This document shows, one piece after another, positions 18,420 through 26,282 of a stretch of DNA of 64,000 nucleotides. The notes beneath the pieces are model-generated. The model was not told where the DNA came from. It ran no database searches and was given only the letters and a program-made list of their open reading frames with translations. Made by a program: the position numbers and the translations under genes. This stretch comes from RYN-122 sp963761655 (GTDB taxonomy: Bacteria; Actinomycetota; Actinomycetes; Mycobacteriales; SCTD01), in contig CAVXHI010000010.1 of assembly GCA_963761655.1 (NCBI GenBank), positions 62,001 to 126,000 on the forward strand, written 5' to 3'. Numbering within the stretch: the stretch's first letter is position 1; every line of letters begins with the position of its first letter.

Positions 18420-18471
18420 CCCTGGTGACGGCAGCACTCCGCTGCCCGCTCACGACAGGACGGGAGGCGAC

Positions 18472-19863
18472 ATGAGCCGCTTCTCCGACCGCGGAGCCGC
18501 GTCCGAGCTCGCCCGCCTGCTCGACGCCGCCGCCGGGAGCCTGGTCCCCGTCCCCGCGGGCAGCCCCGCCGGGCTCGCCCTCCGCCTCCAGGCGGCCGCC
18601 CCCGCTCTCGCCGCCACCGCGGTGCCCCGCCCGGAGTTCCGGGCCGCGCTGCGCACCCGGCTGCTCGCCGTCGCCACGGTGCAGGCGCACCAGGCGAGCA
18701 CGGTGCAGGCGAGCACGGCGCAGGCGCGCCGGACCGCACCCGTCCGCGCCGCCGGGCTCGAGGCCGCCGTCTCGTGGAGCCGGGCCGCCCGCGCCCGCCG
18801 CGGCGTCGGTGTCGCCGTCGGGGCGATGGCCTCCGTCGTCGTCGTGGCCGGTGTCGCCACCGCCGGTGCGCAGTCCCTGCCCGGCCAGCCCTTCTACGGC
18901 GTCAAGAGCGCCGGGGAGTCCTTCCAGCTCCGCACCGCCGACGGCCCGGCGGGCAAGGGCCGGGTCCACCTCGACCAGGCCGCCCGGCGCCTCGACGAGG
19001 TCGCCCAGCTGACCCGGGGCCGCGGGGCCGTCGCCCTCGACGGACCGGCGGAGGGCACCGTCGTCGCCGGCGGCGCCAGCAGCCGCCTCGTGGTCGAGAC
19101 CCTCGCCGACATGGACGCGTCCACGCGGGCCGGCCGCCGGCTCCTGCTGCGTGCCTCCCGAGGCGGCGTCGACCCGCGCCCGCTCGCCGAGCTGACCACC
19201 TTCGCCGCGCGCCAGGACGGCCGGCTCAGCCGCCTCGTCGACGAGCTCCCCGCGGGCGCGCAGGCCGCCGCGCAGGAGTCGCTCGACCTCGTCGAGGACG
19301 TCGGCGACGACGCCCTCACGCTGCTGCTGGACCGGCTGCCCGCGGCGGCCGCCGCCGTCGCCTCCGCCCCGTCCGCGGTCGCCCCGGTCCTGCCGGGCGA
19401 GGCCCTCCCCCTCGAGCGGGCTCCCCTGGAGACCACGACCACGGACGTGACCGTCGACGAGGCGCGCGGCCCGGACGACGCGCCCGGGAGCAGTTCCGAC
19501 AGCAGCCCCGAGCCGGCGCCGTCGTCCGACCCCGAGCCCGCCCCCTCCGGCGGCTCCCCGACGCCGTCGCCCTCGCCCTCGTCGTCGCCGCTGGTCGAGG
19601 TCCCGCTGCCCGCGGTGCCGCTCCCCGTGCCCGTGCCGACCAGCGTCGTCGTGCCGCAGCTGCCCGGCCTGCCGCTCCCCGTGCCGTCGTCCCTTCCGAC
19701 GTCTCTGCCGACGCTGCCTGCCGCGCCGCTGCCCGCCGCTCCGTCGGTGCCGGGCGTCCCCGCCCTGCCGACGCTCCCGGTCGTCCCGGCGCTCCCCGGC
19801 CTGCGCCTCGTCGCGGTGCCCGCTCCCGCGCCCGCACCGCCCGCGGTCCCGTCCGCCGGCTGA
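18472..19863 (+). CDS. Membrane protein with DUF5667-like region, probable anti-sigma factor (RsbN-like)
   Basis: The product is 463 residues. The N-terminal cytoplasmic part (about 1-105; ELARLLDAAAGSLVPVPAGS and PRPEFRAALRTRLLAVATV) is followed by one membrane helix (about 112-132; VGVAVGAMASVVVVAGVATA). An extracellular helical domain starts AQSLPGQPFYGVKSAGESFQ. A long Pro/Ser/Thr-rich tail (about 325-463) looks wall-spanning. The gene lies 124 bases downstream of the BldN-like sigma gene. Single-pass proteins with this layout and place are anti-sigma factors in Streptomyces (RsbN); that role here is inferred from context. The ATG is preceded by GGACGGGAGG, a good ribosome site. Confidence 0.72.
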   Translation: MSRFSDRGAASELARLLDAAAGSLVPVPAGSPAGLALRLQAAAPALAATAVPRPEFRAALRTRLLAVATVQAHQASTVQASTAQARRTAPVRAAGLEAAVSWSRAARARRGVGVAVGAMASVVVVAGVATAGAQSLPGQPFYGVKSAGESFQLRTADGPAGKGRVHLDQAARRLDEVAQLTRGRGAVALDGPAEGTVVAGGASSRLVVETLADMDASTRAGRRLLLRASRGGVDPRPLAELTTFAARQDGRLSRLVDELPAGAQAAAQESLDLVEDVGDDALTLLLDRLPAAAAAVASAPSAVAPVLPGEALPLERAPLETTTTDVTVDEARGPDDAPGSSSDSSPEPAPSSDPEPAPSGGSPTPSPSPSSSPLVEVPLPAVPLPVPVPTSVVVPQLPGLPLPVPSSLPTSLPTLPAAPLPAAPSVPGVPALPTLPVVPALPGLRLVAVPAPAPAPPAVPSAG

Positions 19864-19899
19864 CCCGCCGGGGCGGCACGGAGAAACAGGTGTGCCCCC

Positions 19900-19927
19900 C
19901 GTCACCTCCTCCACACCTCGTCGTTGA
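19900..19927 (+). promoter_or_regulatory. Putative BldN-type promoter of the LPxTG protein gene
   Basis: CGTCAC (19900-19905), exactly 16 bases, then CGTTGA (19922-19927), ending 54 bases before the ATG of the surface-protein gene. Against the recalled sigma-BldN consensus CGTAAC-N16-CGTTGA this is 11 of 12 matches with the right spacer. BldN controls surface sheath proteins in Streptomyces, so a cell-wall protein next to the sigma gene is a fitting target. Confidence 0.6.
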
Positions 19928-19981
19928 GGTGGACAGGCAGCAGCCGCGGGAGAGCCGCAGGCTCGGGACGAGGGACAGCAC

Positions 19982-21463
19982 ATGACCGCACGCACCACCA
20001 CCGGAGCGCGACTGACCGCGCTGGCACTGGCCACCGGCACGCTCGTCGCCGCGAGCGCGGGCAGCGCCTCCGCCGCGCCCGTCCTGATCCCGAAGCTGTC
20101 CGCCACGGGCACCGGCTCCGCGATCGAGATCACCCTGAACCTCCCGGCCGGCGTCTCGCTGCCCGGCGTCGGCTCGACGATCACCCAGACGATCTCGCTG
20201 ACCGACGGCTCCGTCAGCACGACCGGCAAGGCGGCGGCACTGACGACCGCCCTCCTCGGCCAGGGCGCCACGCCCGTGCTGTCCGAGCTCCTGAAGGGCC
20301 GCTCCAGCGCCAGCCTCGACGGTCAGACCGAGGACAGCAAGGAGGCCGGTCCGACCGTCGACGAGGCCGGGCTCAAGCTCGCGCTGCTCCCCCTGATCAG
20401 CAGGGTCGCCGACCCCGCCCGCACCACCGACGGCGTCCTCGCCCACAGCAGCAGCGGCATCGCCAGCCTCGCCGTCACCGGCGACCTCCTCCCGGAGCAG
20501 CTCGACGCCGTCACCCAGCCCGTGCAGGACGTCCTCGCCCCCGCCCTCGCGACGGCGAACGACACCGCCAACGGCGCCACCGCCACCGTCGCGCAGACCG
20601 TGAACGGCGCGATCGACCAGCTCAACGGCGCCCTGAAGGAGACGCCGGCCGGCAGCAGCAGCGAGCCGCTGACCGACGCCGCCAAGGCGGCCGTGACCGC
20701 GGCCGTCGGGACGCTGAACACCACGCTGACCGGGCTCACCACCACGCTCGCCGACCTCGACAAGACCACCTCGCTGGTCGACCTCAAGACGATCAGCAGC
20801 GCGCAGACCATCACCCGCAAGGGCAACCAGGTCACCTCGACGGTCGACAACACCGTGCAGTCCCTCGGCGTCCTCGGCGGCCTCATCGACGTCTCGGCCA
20901 TCACCTCGCAGGCCACCGCCACCGCGGGCGGTCGCGCCGGCACCGGTGCCGCCTCCTTCGTCGCCCCCGTCCTCAAGGTCAACGTCGCCAAGGGCGCGCT
21001 CGGCTTCCGGATCGACGAGACCGGCGCGACCCTCACCGGCCTCGCCACCGACGCCCTGCCCGCCGACCTCAAGCCGGTCGTGCAGAACGCCCTCGGCTCG
21101 GTCAACGGCCTGCTCTCGCAGGTCGCCGGCATCGACGTCACCTACGGCAAGGGCGTCAAGACGGTCGCCGCCGACGGCACCTCGAGCAGCTCCGAGGTCA
21201 GCGCGACCACGCTGACGATCAACCCGGCCGGCATCGCCGCCCTCATGCCCGCCGGCAAGAAGTTCCTCACGGTCAAGCTGGTGCCGGCCAAGGCCACCGC
21301 CTCCGAGCGCCTCGTCGCCGCCCCCGTCGCTGCCCCCGTGGCCGTGCCGGAGGCCCTCCCCCGCACCGGTGGCGACCTCCCGCTGACCGGTGGCCTCGCC
21401 GCCGGCCTCGTGGCCCTCGCGCTCGTCGCGGTCCGTCGCCGCCGCACGGCCGTCGACAGCTGA
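19982..21463 (+). CDS. Secreted cell-wall protein with tandem sortase motifs
   Basis: The 493-residue product has a signal peptide (LTALALATGTLVAASAGSA, cleavage near ASA-AP at about residue 34). A large Thr/Ala/Val-rich body follows, predicted beta and helical, with no enzyme motif. The C-terminal sorting signal is LPRTGGDLPLTGG, then a hydrophobic helix (LAAGLVALALVAV) and RRRR. Two LPxTG-like pentapeptides (LPRTG and LPLTG) occur in tandem. A sortase would link it to peptidoglycan. It follows the sigma/anti-sigma pair and has its own BldN-like promoter. The body may be repetitive or adhesive; I do not recognise the domain. Confidence 0.82.
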   Translation: MTARTTTGARLTALALATGTLVAASAGSASAAPVLIPKLSATGTGSAIEITLNLPAGVSLPGVGSTITQTISLTDGSVSTTGKAAALTTALLGQGATPVLSELLKGRSSASLDGQTEDSKEAGPTVDEAGLKLALLPLISRVADPARTTDGVLAHSSSGIASLAVTGDLLPEQLDAVTQPVQDVLAPALATANDTANGATATVAQTVNGAIDQLNGALKETPAGSSSEPLTDAAKAAVTAAVGTLNTTLTGLTTTLADLDKTTSLVDLKTISSAQTITRKGNQVTSTVDNTVQSLGVLGGLIDVSAITSQATATAGGRAGTGAASFVAPVLKVNVAKGALGFRIDETGATLTGLATDALPADLKPVVQNALGSVNGLLSQVAGIDVTYGKGVKTVAADGTSSSSEVSATTLTINPAGIAALMPAGKKFLTVKLVPAKATASERLVAAPVAAPVAVPEALPRTGGDLPLTGGLAAGLVALALVAVRRRRTAVDS

Positions 21464-21477
21464 GTCCCCGCGCTCCT

Positions 21478-21511
21478 GCCGCCCCCGCCCTCCCCGGAGG
21501 ACGGGGGCGGC
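21478..21511 (+). terminator. Strong hairpin after the LPxTG gene
   Basis: GCCGCCCCCG (21478-21487) pairs perfectly with CGGGGGCGGC (21502-21511). The loop itself contains CCTCC/GGAGG, so the stem can extend. It begins 15 bases after the stop codon. There is no T-run, as is usual for actinobacterial terminators of this type. It separates the surface-protein gene from the HAD gene. Confidence 0.6.
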
Positions 21512-21565
21512 GGCGTGTCCGCACCCCCTAGGCTCGCGCCGTCGTCCGTCGCTCCGGGAGGTCAC

Positions 21566-22543
21566 GTGCCGAGGTCGCTCCGCCTGCCGCGCCGCCGCAC
21601 GCGCGAGGGCGAGCACGGGGTGAGCGCGGTCCTGGCCGGCGCGGCCTCGGCAGCCGTCGCGGAGGTCGAGGACGACCTCGCCGTCCCGATCGACCCGACC
21701 GCCGCGGCGTTCTTCGACTGCGACAACACGATGATCCGCGGCGCCTCGATCTACTTCTTCGGCAAGGGCATGGCCGGCCGCGGCCTGATCACCACGGGCG
21801 ACCTCGTGCGCTTCGGCTGGCAGCAGCTCCGCTTCCGGGTCCGCGGCAAGGAGGACCTCGAGGCGGTCGCCGAGGCCCGCGACAAGGCCCTGGGCCTGGT
21901 CGCCGGGAAGTCGGTCACCGAGATCGTGGCGTACGGCGAGGAGATCTACGACGAGCTCATGGAGCGCCGGATCTGGTCCGGCACCCGCGCCCTCGCCCAG
22001 CAGCACCTCGACGCCGGTCAGCGCGTCTGGCTGGTCACGGCCACGCCGGTCGAGCTCGCCCGGATCATCGCCCAGCGGCTCGGCCTGACCGGAGCGCTCG
22101 GCACGGTCAGCGAGGTCGAGGACGGTCTCTACACCGGGCGCCTGGTCGGGGAGCCGCTGCACGGGCCGGCCAAGGCCGAGGCGGTCCGGGCGCTGGCCGA
22201 GCGCGAGGGCCTGGACCTGGCGCGGTGCACCGCCTACAGCGACTCCTCCAACGACATCCCGCTGTTCGAGGCGGTCGGGCACGCCGTCGCGGTCAACCCG
22301 GACAGCGCGCTGCGCGAGACCGCGCGGGAGCGCGGCTGGGTCGTCCGCGACTTCCGCACCGCCAGGAAGGCCGCCAAGATCGGGGTGCCGACGGCGGCCG
22401 GGATCGGCGCGCTCGCGGGCGGGGTCCTCGGCGGGCTCGCCCTGCGCCGTCGGCACGCCGGGCACGGGCACCTCGAGCAGTGGAAGGCCGCCGTCCTGCG
22501 GCCGGTCCGCCCCGACGGTGTGCCGCGCTTCAGCGCGCGCTGA
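21566..22543 (+). CDS. HAD-IB family phosphatase with C-terminal hydrophobic segment
   Basis: The 325-residue product starts at the GTG at 21566, which has a GGGAGG ribosome site 8 bases upstream. The catalytic HAD motif I is AAAFFDCDNTMIRGAS (DxDNT). Motif II is VWLVTATPVELARIIAQRLG and motif III/IV is ARCTAYSDSSNDIPLFEAVG. The cap domain lies between. A C-terminal hydrophobic stretch (IGALAGGVLGGLAL then RRR) may touch the membrane. It is related to SerB1-like HAD-IB proteins (mycobacterial Rv0505c has the same neighbours, from memory). It dephosphorylates an unknown small substrate. Confidence 0.87.
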   Translation: MPRSLRLPRRRTREGEHGVSAVLAGAASAAVAEVEDDLAVPIDPTAAAFFDCDNTMIRGASIYFFGKGMAGRGLITTGDLVRFGWQQLRFRVRGKEDLEAVAEARDKALGLVAGKSVTEIVAYGEEIYDELMERRIWSGTRALAQQHLDAGQRVWLVTATPVELARIIAQRLGLTGALGTVSEVEDGLYTGRLVGEPLHGPAKAEAVRALAEREGLDLARCTAYSDSSNDIPLFEAVGHAVAVNPDSALRETARERGWVVRDFRTARKAAKIGVPTAAGIGALAGGVLGGLALRRRHAGHGHLEQWKAAVLRPVRPDGVPRFSAR

Positions 22544-23426
22544 CGACCTCGGACGGCGCGGGCACGGCCGGGACCGCCGAGGTCGGCCGGCGCGCGGCGA
22601 GCCAGGCGCCGCCGAGGACGAGCACGAGCCCGACGGCCCCCGCCGCGGTCACCCGCTCGTCGCGCAGCAGCACCCCGTAGCCGACCGCGAACACCGGCGC
22701 GAGGTAGGTGACCAGCACGGTGCGCTCCGGCCCCACGTGGTCGACCAGCCAGTAGAAGCCGAGGAAGGCGACACCCGTCCCGACCAGCCCGAGGACGGCG
22801 ACCGCCGCGACCCCGCGCCCGCTCGGCAGGCCCTCGGGCAGGTCGAGCAGCAGGGCGGGGAGGAGCAGCAGGCTGCTCGACGCGAGCACCCCTGCCAGCA
22901 GGGCCTGCCGCGGGACGTCGGGGAAGCGCTTCGCCGTCCAGGACGCGCCGACGGCGTAGCCGGCGGCGGCGAGCAGCACCAGGGCGCAGCCGACAAGCCC
23001 GTCGGTCCCGGTCGCCTCGGCACCGAGCAGCAGCCCGACGCCGACGATCCCGAGCAGCAGGCCGGCCCAGGCGACGCCGGTGGGGGCGGGGCGACCGAGC
23101 GCGGGAGCCAGCAGGGCGCCCCACAACGGGGTGCTGGCGACGAGCGTCCCGGCCAGCCCGCTCGGGATGTCGCGCTCCCCGACGGCGATGAGCAGCATGG
23201 GGGCCGCCTGCTGCACGAGCGCCAGCAGCAACACGTCCTTGCCGCGCCCCCTCAGCGTGGACAGCTGCTTGCGGGCCAGCAGGGCGACGAGCACCGCGGC
23301 AGGCACGAAGCGGCCGAAGGTGAGGGCGGACGCGGTGGTCGACTCGAGCGCCTCGGCGATGAGGAAGTACGAGCCGCCCCAGGTCGCGGCCAGGCCCAGC
23401 AGGACGAGGAGGGGTCGCAGCGGCAC
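22530..23426 (-). CDS. EamA/DMT-family transporter
   Basis: The 298-residue product has about ten membrane segments in two EamA repeats, beginning LLVLLGLAATWGGSYFLIAE, with GERDIPSGLAGTLVASTPLW in the first repeat and VAAVAVLGLVGTGVAFLGFY plus TYLAPVFAVGYGVLL in the second. It probably exports a metabolite or amino acid. I chose the GTG at 23426 just before the first helix; other GTG codons lie a few residues upstream. The 3' end overlaps the convergent HAD gene by 14 bases. It shares a 69-base divergent gap with the first collagen-like gene. Confidence 0.86.
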   Translation of the reverse strand: MPLRPLLVLLGLAATWGGSYFLIAEALESTTASALTFGRFVPAAVLVALLARKQLSTLRGRGKDVLLLALVQQAAPMLLIAVGERDIPSGLAGTLVASTPLWGALLAPALGRPAPTGVAWAGLLLGIVGVGLLLGAEATGTDGLVGCALVLLAAAGYAVGASWTAKRFPDVPRQALLAGVLASSSLLLLPALLLDLPEGLPSGRGVAAVAVLGLVGTGVAFLGFYWLVDHVGPERTVLVTYLAPVFAVGYGVLLRDERVTAAGAVGLVLVLGGAWLAARRPTSAVPAVPAPSEVVSAR

Positions 23427-23450
23427 CCCGTCACTGTGCACCGTCGTCGA

Positions 23451-23472
23451 CCCGGCGTTGACCCGGCGTTGA
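23451..23472 (+). repeat. 11-bp tandem repeat carrying two CGTTGA elements upstream of collagen-like gene
   Basis: CCCGGCGTTGA occurs twice in a row (23451-23461 and 23462-23472), ending 23 bases before the ATG of the first collagen-like gene. Each copy contains CGTTGA, the BldN-type -10 element. For the second copy a weak -35 (CGTCGA, 23445-23450) lies 16 bases upstream. This could be a promoter for the collagen-like operon, but the -35 fit is poor (3 of 6). Confidence 0.35.
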
Positions 23473-23495
23473 CCGGGGGCGGGTCCACTGCCGAC

Positions 23496-24956
23496 ATGGT
23501 CCCCGGGCGCCTCGCACTCGCCGCTGCGGCGTGCCTGCTCCTGCTCGGCCCGGTCTCCGGCGCCTCGGCCACCGAGTACCGCGGCTACGACGCCGACGAC
23601 GTCGTGCACGCCTGCTTCGACGTGGACACCGGGGCGGTCCGCATCGACGACCTCGAGGGTCAGGGGTGCAACGGCGCGGAACAGCCGGTCGTGTGGGCGC
23701 GGTCCGGGCCGCAGGGGGCCGCGGGCCCGACGGGCGCGTCCGGGGCGACCGGCCCGCAGGGCGAGACAGGGGCGGGCGGGCCGCGAGGTGACGCCGGCCC
23801 CACCGGGCCGCAGGGACCGCAGGGCGAGCAGGGGCCGCAGGGCTCCGACGGACCGGCCGGGCCCCAGGGCGGGCCCGGCCCGGCCGGCCAGCAGGGCGGC
23901 CCCGGTCCCGCCGGTCCCGCCGGCCCTGCCGGAGCGCAAGGACCGCAGGGCGCTCAGGGCTCCCCCGGACAGGCCGGCCCGGCCGGCACACCCGGCCCGC
24001 AGGGTCCGGCGGGCCCGCCCGGACCGACCGGTCCGCCCGGACCGCAGGGGGCTCAGGGCTCCCCCGGGCAGGCCGGCCCGGCCGGCTCCCCCGGCCCGCA
24101 GGGCACGCCCGGCCCCCAGGGCCCCGCCGGCCCCCAGGGCACCCCGGGACCGCAGGGCGTGCAGGGGACACCCGGCCCCGACGGCCCACCCGGGCCGCAG
24201 GGCTCGCCCGGGCCGACCGGCCCCGAAGGCACCCCCGGCCCGCAGGGCCCCGCCGGACCCCAGGGCACCCCGGGACCGCAGGGCGTGCAGGGGACACCCG
24301 GCCCCGACGGCCCACCCGGGCCGCAGGGCTCGCCCGGGCCCAGCGGACCCTCCGGACCGAGCGGACCTGCCGGCTCCCCGGGGCCGAGCGGACCGTCCGG
24401 ACCGCCCGGCCCGCAGGGTTCCCCCGGACCGCAGGGCCTGCAGGGCCCGCCAGGACCCAGCGGCTCGCCCGGTCCGCAGGGCCCGGTTGGCCCGAACGGG
24501 CCGCCGGGCGCTGACCTGGCCTTCCTGCAGCGGGAGGTGATCACCGTCGTCGGCATGCCGGGGCAGCAGATGGCGACCGCGGCGTGCCCGACCGGCTCCT
24601 ACGTGGTGTCCGGCGGGGCGAACGTGACCTCCGGGGGGCCCGGCGCGCTCGTCGAGAGCTACCCCTCGGCCAAGAACGAGTCCTGGACGAGCCGGGTCCT
24701 GGGGATCACGAGCTCGGAGCAGGTCCGCTTCTACGCTGTCTGCGTGACCGGCTTCGCCGGCCCGAACAGCACCCAGACGCCCGCGGCGCCGGCTGCGGCT
24801 GCCCCGCTCGCCCTCCACGCTGCGCCTGCCCCCACGCTGTCCCCCGCGTCCTCGCCCTCGGTGGCCCCACGACCCGCGGTCAGCAGCTCGGGGCCCGGCT
24901 GGCGGAGCCGGCTGGTCCGGGTCTTCCGGGCTGCCGTCAGCCGCGTCCTGACGTGA
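23496..24956 (+). CDS. Secreted collagen-like protein 1
   Basis: The 486-residue product has a signal peptide (LALAAAACLLLLGPVSGASA, about residues 5-26). A small N-terminal domain with two Cys follows (VHACFDVDTGAVRIDDLEGQ). Residues about 71-339 form an uninterrupted Gly-X-Y collagen-like region rich in GPQG, GPAG, GPPG and GSPG triplets. The C-terminal domain (about 340-440) has two Cys (TAACPTGSYVVSGGANVTSG, then FYAVCVTGF), then a low-complexity tail ending in basic residues. Triple-helix formation and surface or secreted location are inferred. The stop overlaps the next gene's GTG, so the two collagen-like genes form an operon. Confidence 0.85.
   Translation: MVPGRLALAAAACLLLLGPVSGASATEYRGYDADDVVHACFDVDTGAVRIDDLEGQGCNGAEQPVVWARSGPQGAAGPTGASGATGPQGETGAGGPRGDAGPTGPQGPQGEQGPQGSDGPAGPQGGPGPAGQQGGPGPAGPAGPAGAQGPQGAQGSPGQAGPAGTPGPQGPAGPPGPTGPPGPQGAQGSPGQAGPAGSPGPQGTPGPQGPAGPQGTPGPQGVQGTPGPDGPPGPQGSPGPTGPEGTPGPQGPAGPQGTPGPQGVQGTPGPDGPPGPQGSPGPSGPSGPSGPAGSPGPSGPSGPPGPQGSPGPQGLQGPPGPSGSPGPQGPVGPNGPPGADLAFLQREVITVVGMPGQQMATAACPTGSYVVSGGANVTSGGPGALVESYPSAKNESWTSRVLGITSSEQVRFYAVCVTGFAGPNSTQTPAAPAAAAPLALHAAPAPTLSPASSPSVAPRPAVSSSGPGWRSRLVRVFRAAVSRVLT
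24132..24340 (+). repeat. Duplicated 83-bp block inside the collagen region, 126-bp period
   Basis: A block of about 83 bases at 24132-24214 recurs at 24258-24340, apparently identical base for base, with an offset of 126 bases (42 codons, 14 Gly-X-Y triplets). It encodes GPQGTPGPQGVQGTPGPDG followed by PPGPQGSPG in both places. The exact identity points to recent unequal exchange within the gene, so this region may vary in length between strains or be compressed in assembly. Confidence 0.75.
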
Positions 24957-26251
24957 GACCCGTCCTGCTCGGTGCCGTCACCCTGAGCCTCCTGCTCGTC
25001 GGGGTCGGCACGGGCGTGGCGCCCGCCGCGCCCGGGTCAGCCGCTGCCGGGCCGGACGCGGGCGGCAGCCGCGTGCGCGGGTGCTTCGACGAGGACGCGG
25101 GACGTCTCCGCATCGACGACCGCCAGGACTGCCTGTCCTACGAGGTGCCCCTGTCGTGGTCCCGCCCGGGGAGCCCCGGTCCGGCCGGTGCGCAGGGCGC
25201 TCCGGGCGACGCGGGTCGTGCCGGCGCCACCGGGCCCGCCGGTCCGACCGGCCCCGCGGGTGCGCAGGGCGGCGCCGGCGACACCGGCCTGCCCGGCCTT
25301 CCCGGGCTGCCCGGCCCCGCGGGCCCTCCGGGTCCCTCCGGCGCCCCGGGGGCGGACGGGCCAGGCGGACCCACCGGACCGACCGGACCGAGGGGCGGTG
25401 CGGGCGTCCCCGGTCAGCGCGGTGGCCGGGGGCCGACCGGCCCCTCGGGACCGGCCGGCGGTGCTGGCGTGGTCGGCGACCCCGGCGGTCCCGGTCCGCG
25501 CGGGAGGACCGGCACGATGGGGACGAGGGGCCCGGCTGGAGCCACCGGCGCACCCGGTCCGACCGGGGTCCCCGGCCCGTCGGGCGCTCCGGGGACGGGG
25601 GGCACGGCCGGTCAGCCAGGTCCCGGCGGGCCCGTGGGGACCCCCGGTCCGGTCGGCGAGCCCGGCCCGACCGGGCCCGAGGGTCCCGGCGGCCCCCGGG
25701 GACCGGCCGGCGACCCGGGCGTCGCCGGCCCGGTCGGTCAGCCCGGCGTCGACGGTCCTCCGGGCTCGCGCGGCGTCGCCGGCCCGGACGGCGTCGTGGG
25801 CCCGGCGGGACCGGCCGGTGGACCGGGAGCGGACGGGCCGCCCGGAGCGCCCGGCCCGAGCGGCCCTGCCGGCGAGCCGGGCAGCAGCGGGACGCCGGGC
25901 GGCCCCGGACCGCCCGGGCCGTCGGGTCCGCCCGGCGACCCCGGCCCCTCAGGACGGCCCGGGGACCCTGGCCGGCTGTCCGGGTACCGGAAGGTGGGCG
26001 CGCAGACGACCCTGGGCAGCGGCCGCGCGACCCTGACGTCCCCGTGCCGACCCGTGGGGGACTCGACCCCCCTGCTGCTCGGAGGAGGCCTGGAGGTCTT
26101 CTTCGACCGCGCCCCCGAGGTGCGCGTCCTCGCCTCGTACCCGCAGAACGATCGCCTGTGGCACGTCGAGGTCGACGTGACCCTGATGGAGGGCGAGCCG
26201 CCCCTGACGGTCCGCGTCTGGGCCGTCTGCGCTGACTTCAGCCAGGCGTGA
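24953..26251 (+). CDS. Secreted collagen-like protein 2
   Basis: The 432-residue product starts at a GTG (24953) that overlaps the previous stop as GTGA. It has the same layout as its neighbour: a signal peptide (VLLGAVTLSLLLVGVGTGVA), a short Cys-containing domain (VRGCFDEDAGRLRIDDRQDC, matching DDLEGQGC in protein 1), Gly-X-Y repeats at about 72-342 and a C-terminal beta domain (VGAQTTLGSGRATLTSPCRP to VRVWAVCADFSQA). Its triplets are richer in GPTG, GVAG and GPGG than protein 1, so the two diverged after duplication. The function may be adhesion or surface filaments. Confidence 0.84.
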   Translation: MRPVLLGAVTLSLLLVGVGTGVAPAAPGSAAAGPDAGGSRVRGCFDEDAGRLRIDDRQDCLSYEVPLSWSRPGSPGPAGAQGAPGDAGRAGATGPAGPTGPAGAQGGAGDTGLPGLPGLPGPAGPPGPSGAPGADGPGGPTGPTGPRGGAGVPGQRGGRGPTGPSGPAGGAGVVGDPGGPGPRGRTGTMGTRGPAGATGAPGPTGVPGPSGAPGTGGTAGQPGPGGPVGTPGPVGEPGPTGPEGPGGPRGPAGDPGVAGPVGQPGVDGPPGSRGVAGPDGVVGPAGPAGGPGADGPPGAPGPSGPAGEPGSSGTPGGPGPPGPSGPPGDPGPSGRPGDPGRLSGYRKVGAQTTLGSGRATLTSPCRPVGDSTPLLLGGGLEVFFDRAPEVRVLASYPQNDRLWHVEVDVTLMEGEPPLTVRVWAVCADFSQA

Positions 26252-26282
26252 CCAGACCTCCGGCGACCTGGTCCGTGGCACC

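Noticed and set aside
23706..25977. Regular repeats that could suggest a CRISPR array
   Set aside because: The period is 9 bases (Gly-X-Y codons) within open secreted-protein genes; no spacer/repeat structure and no cas genes.
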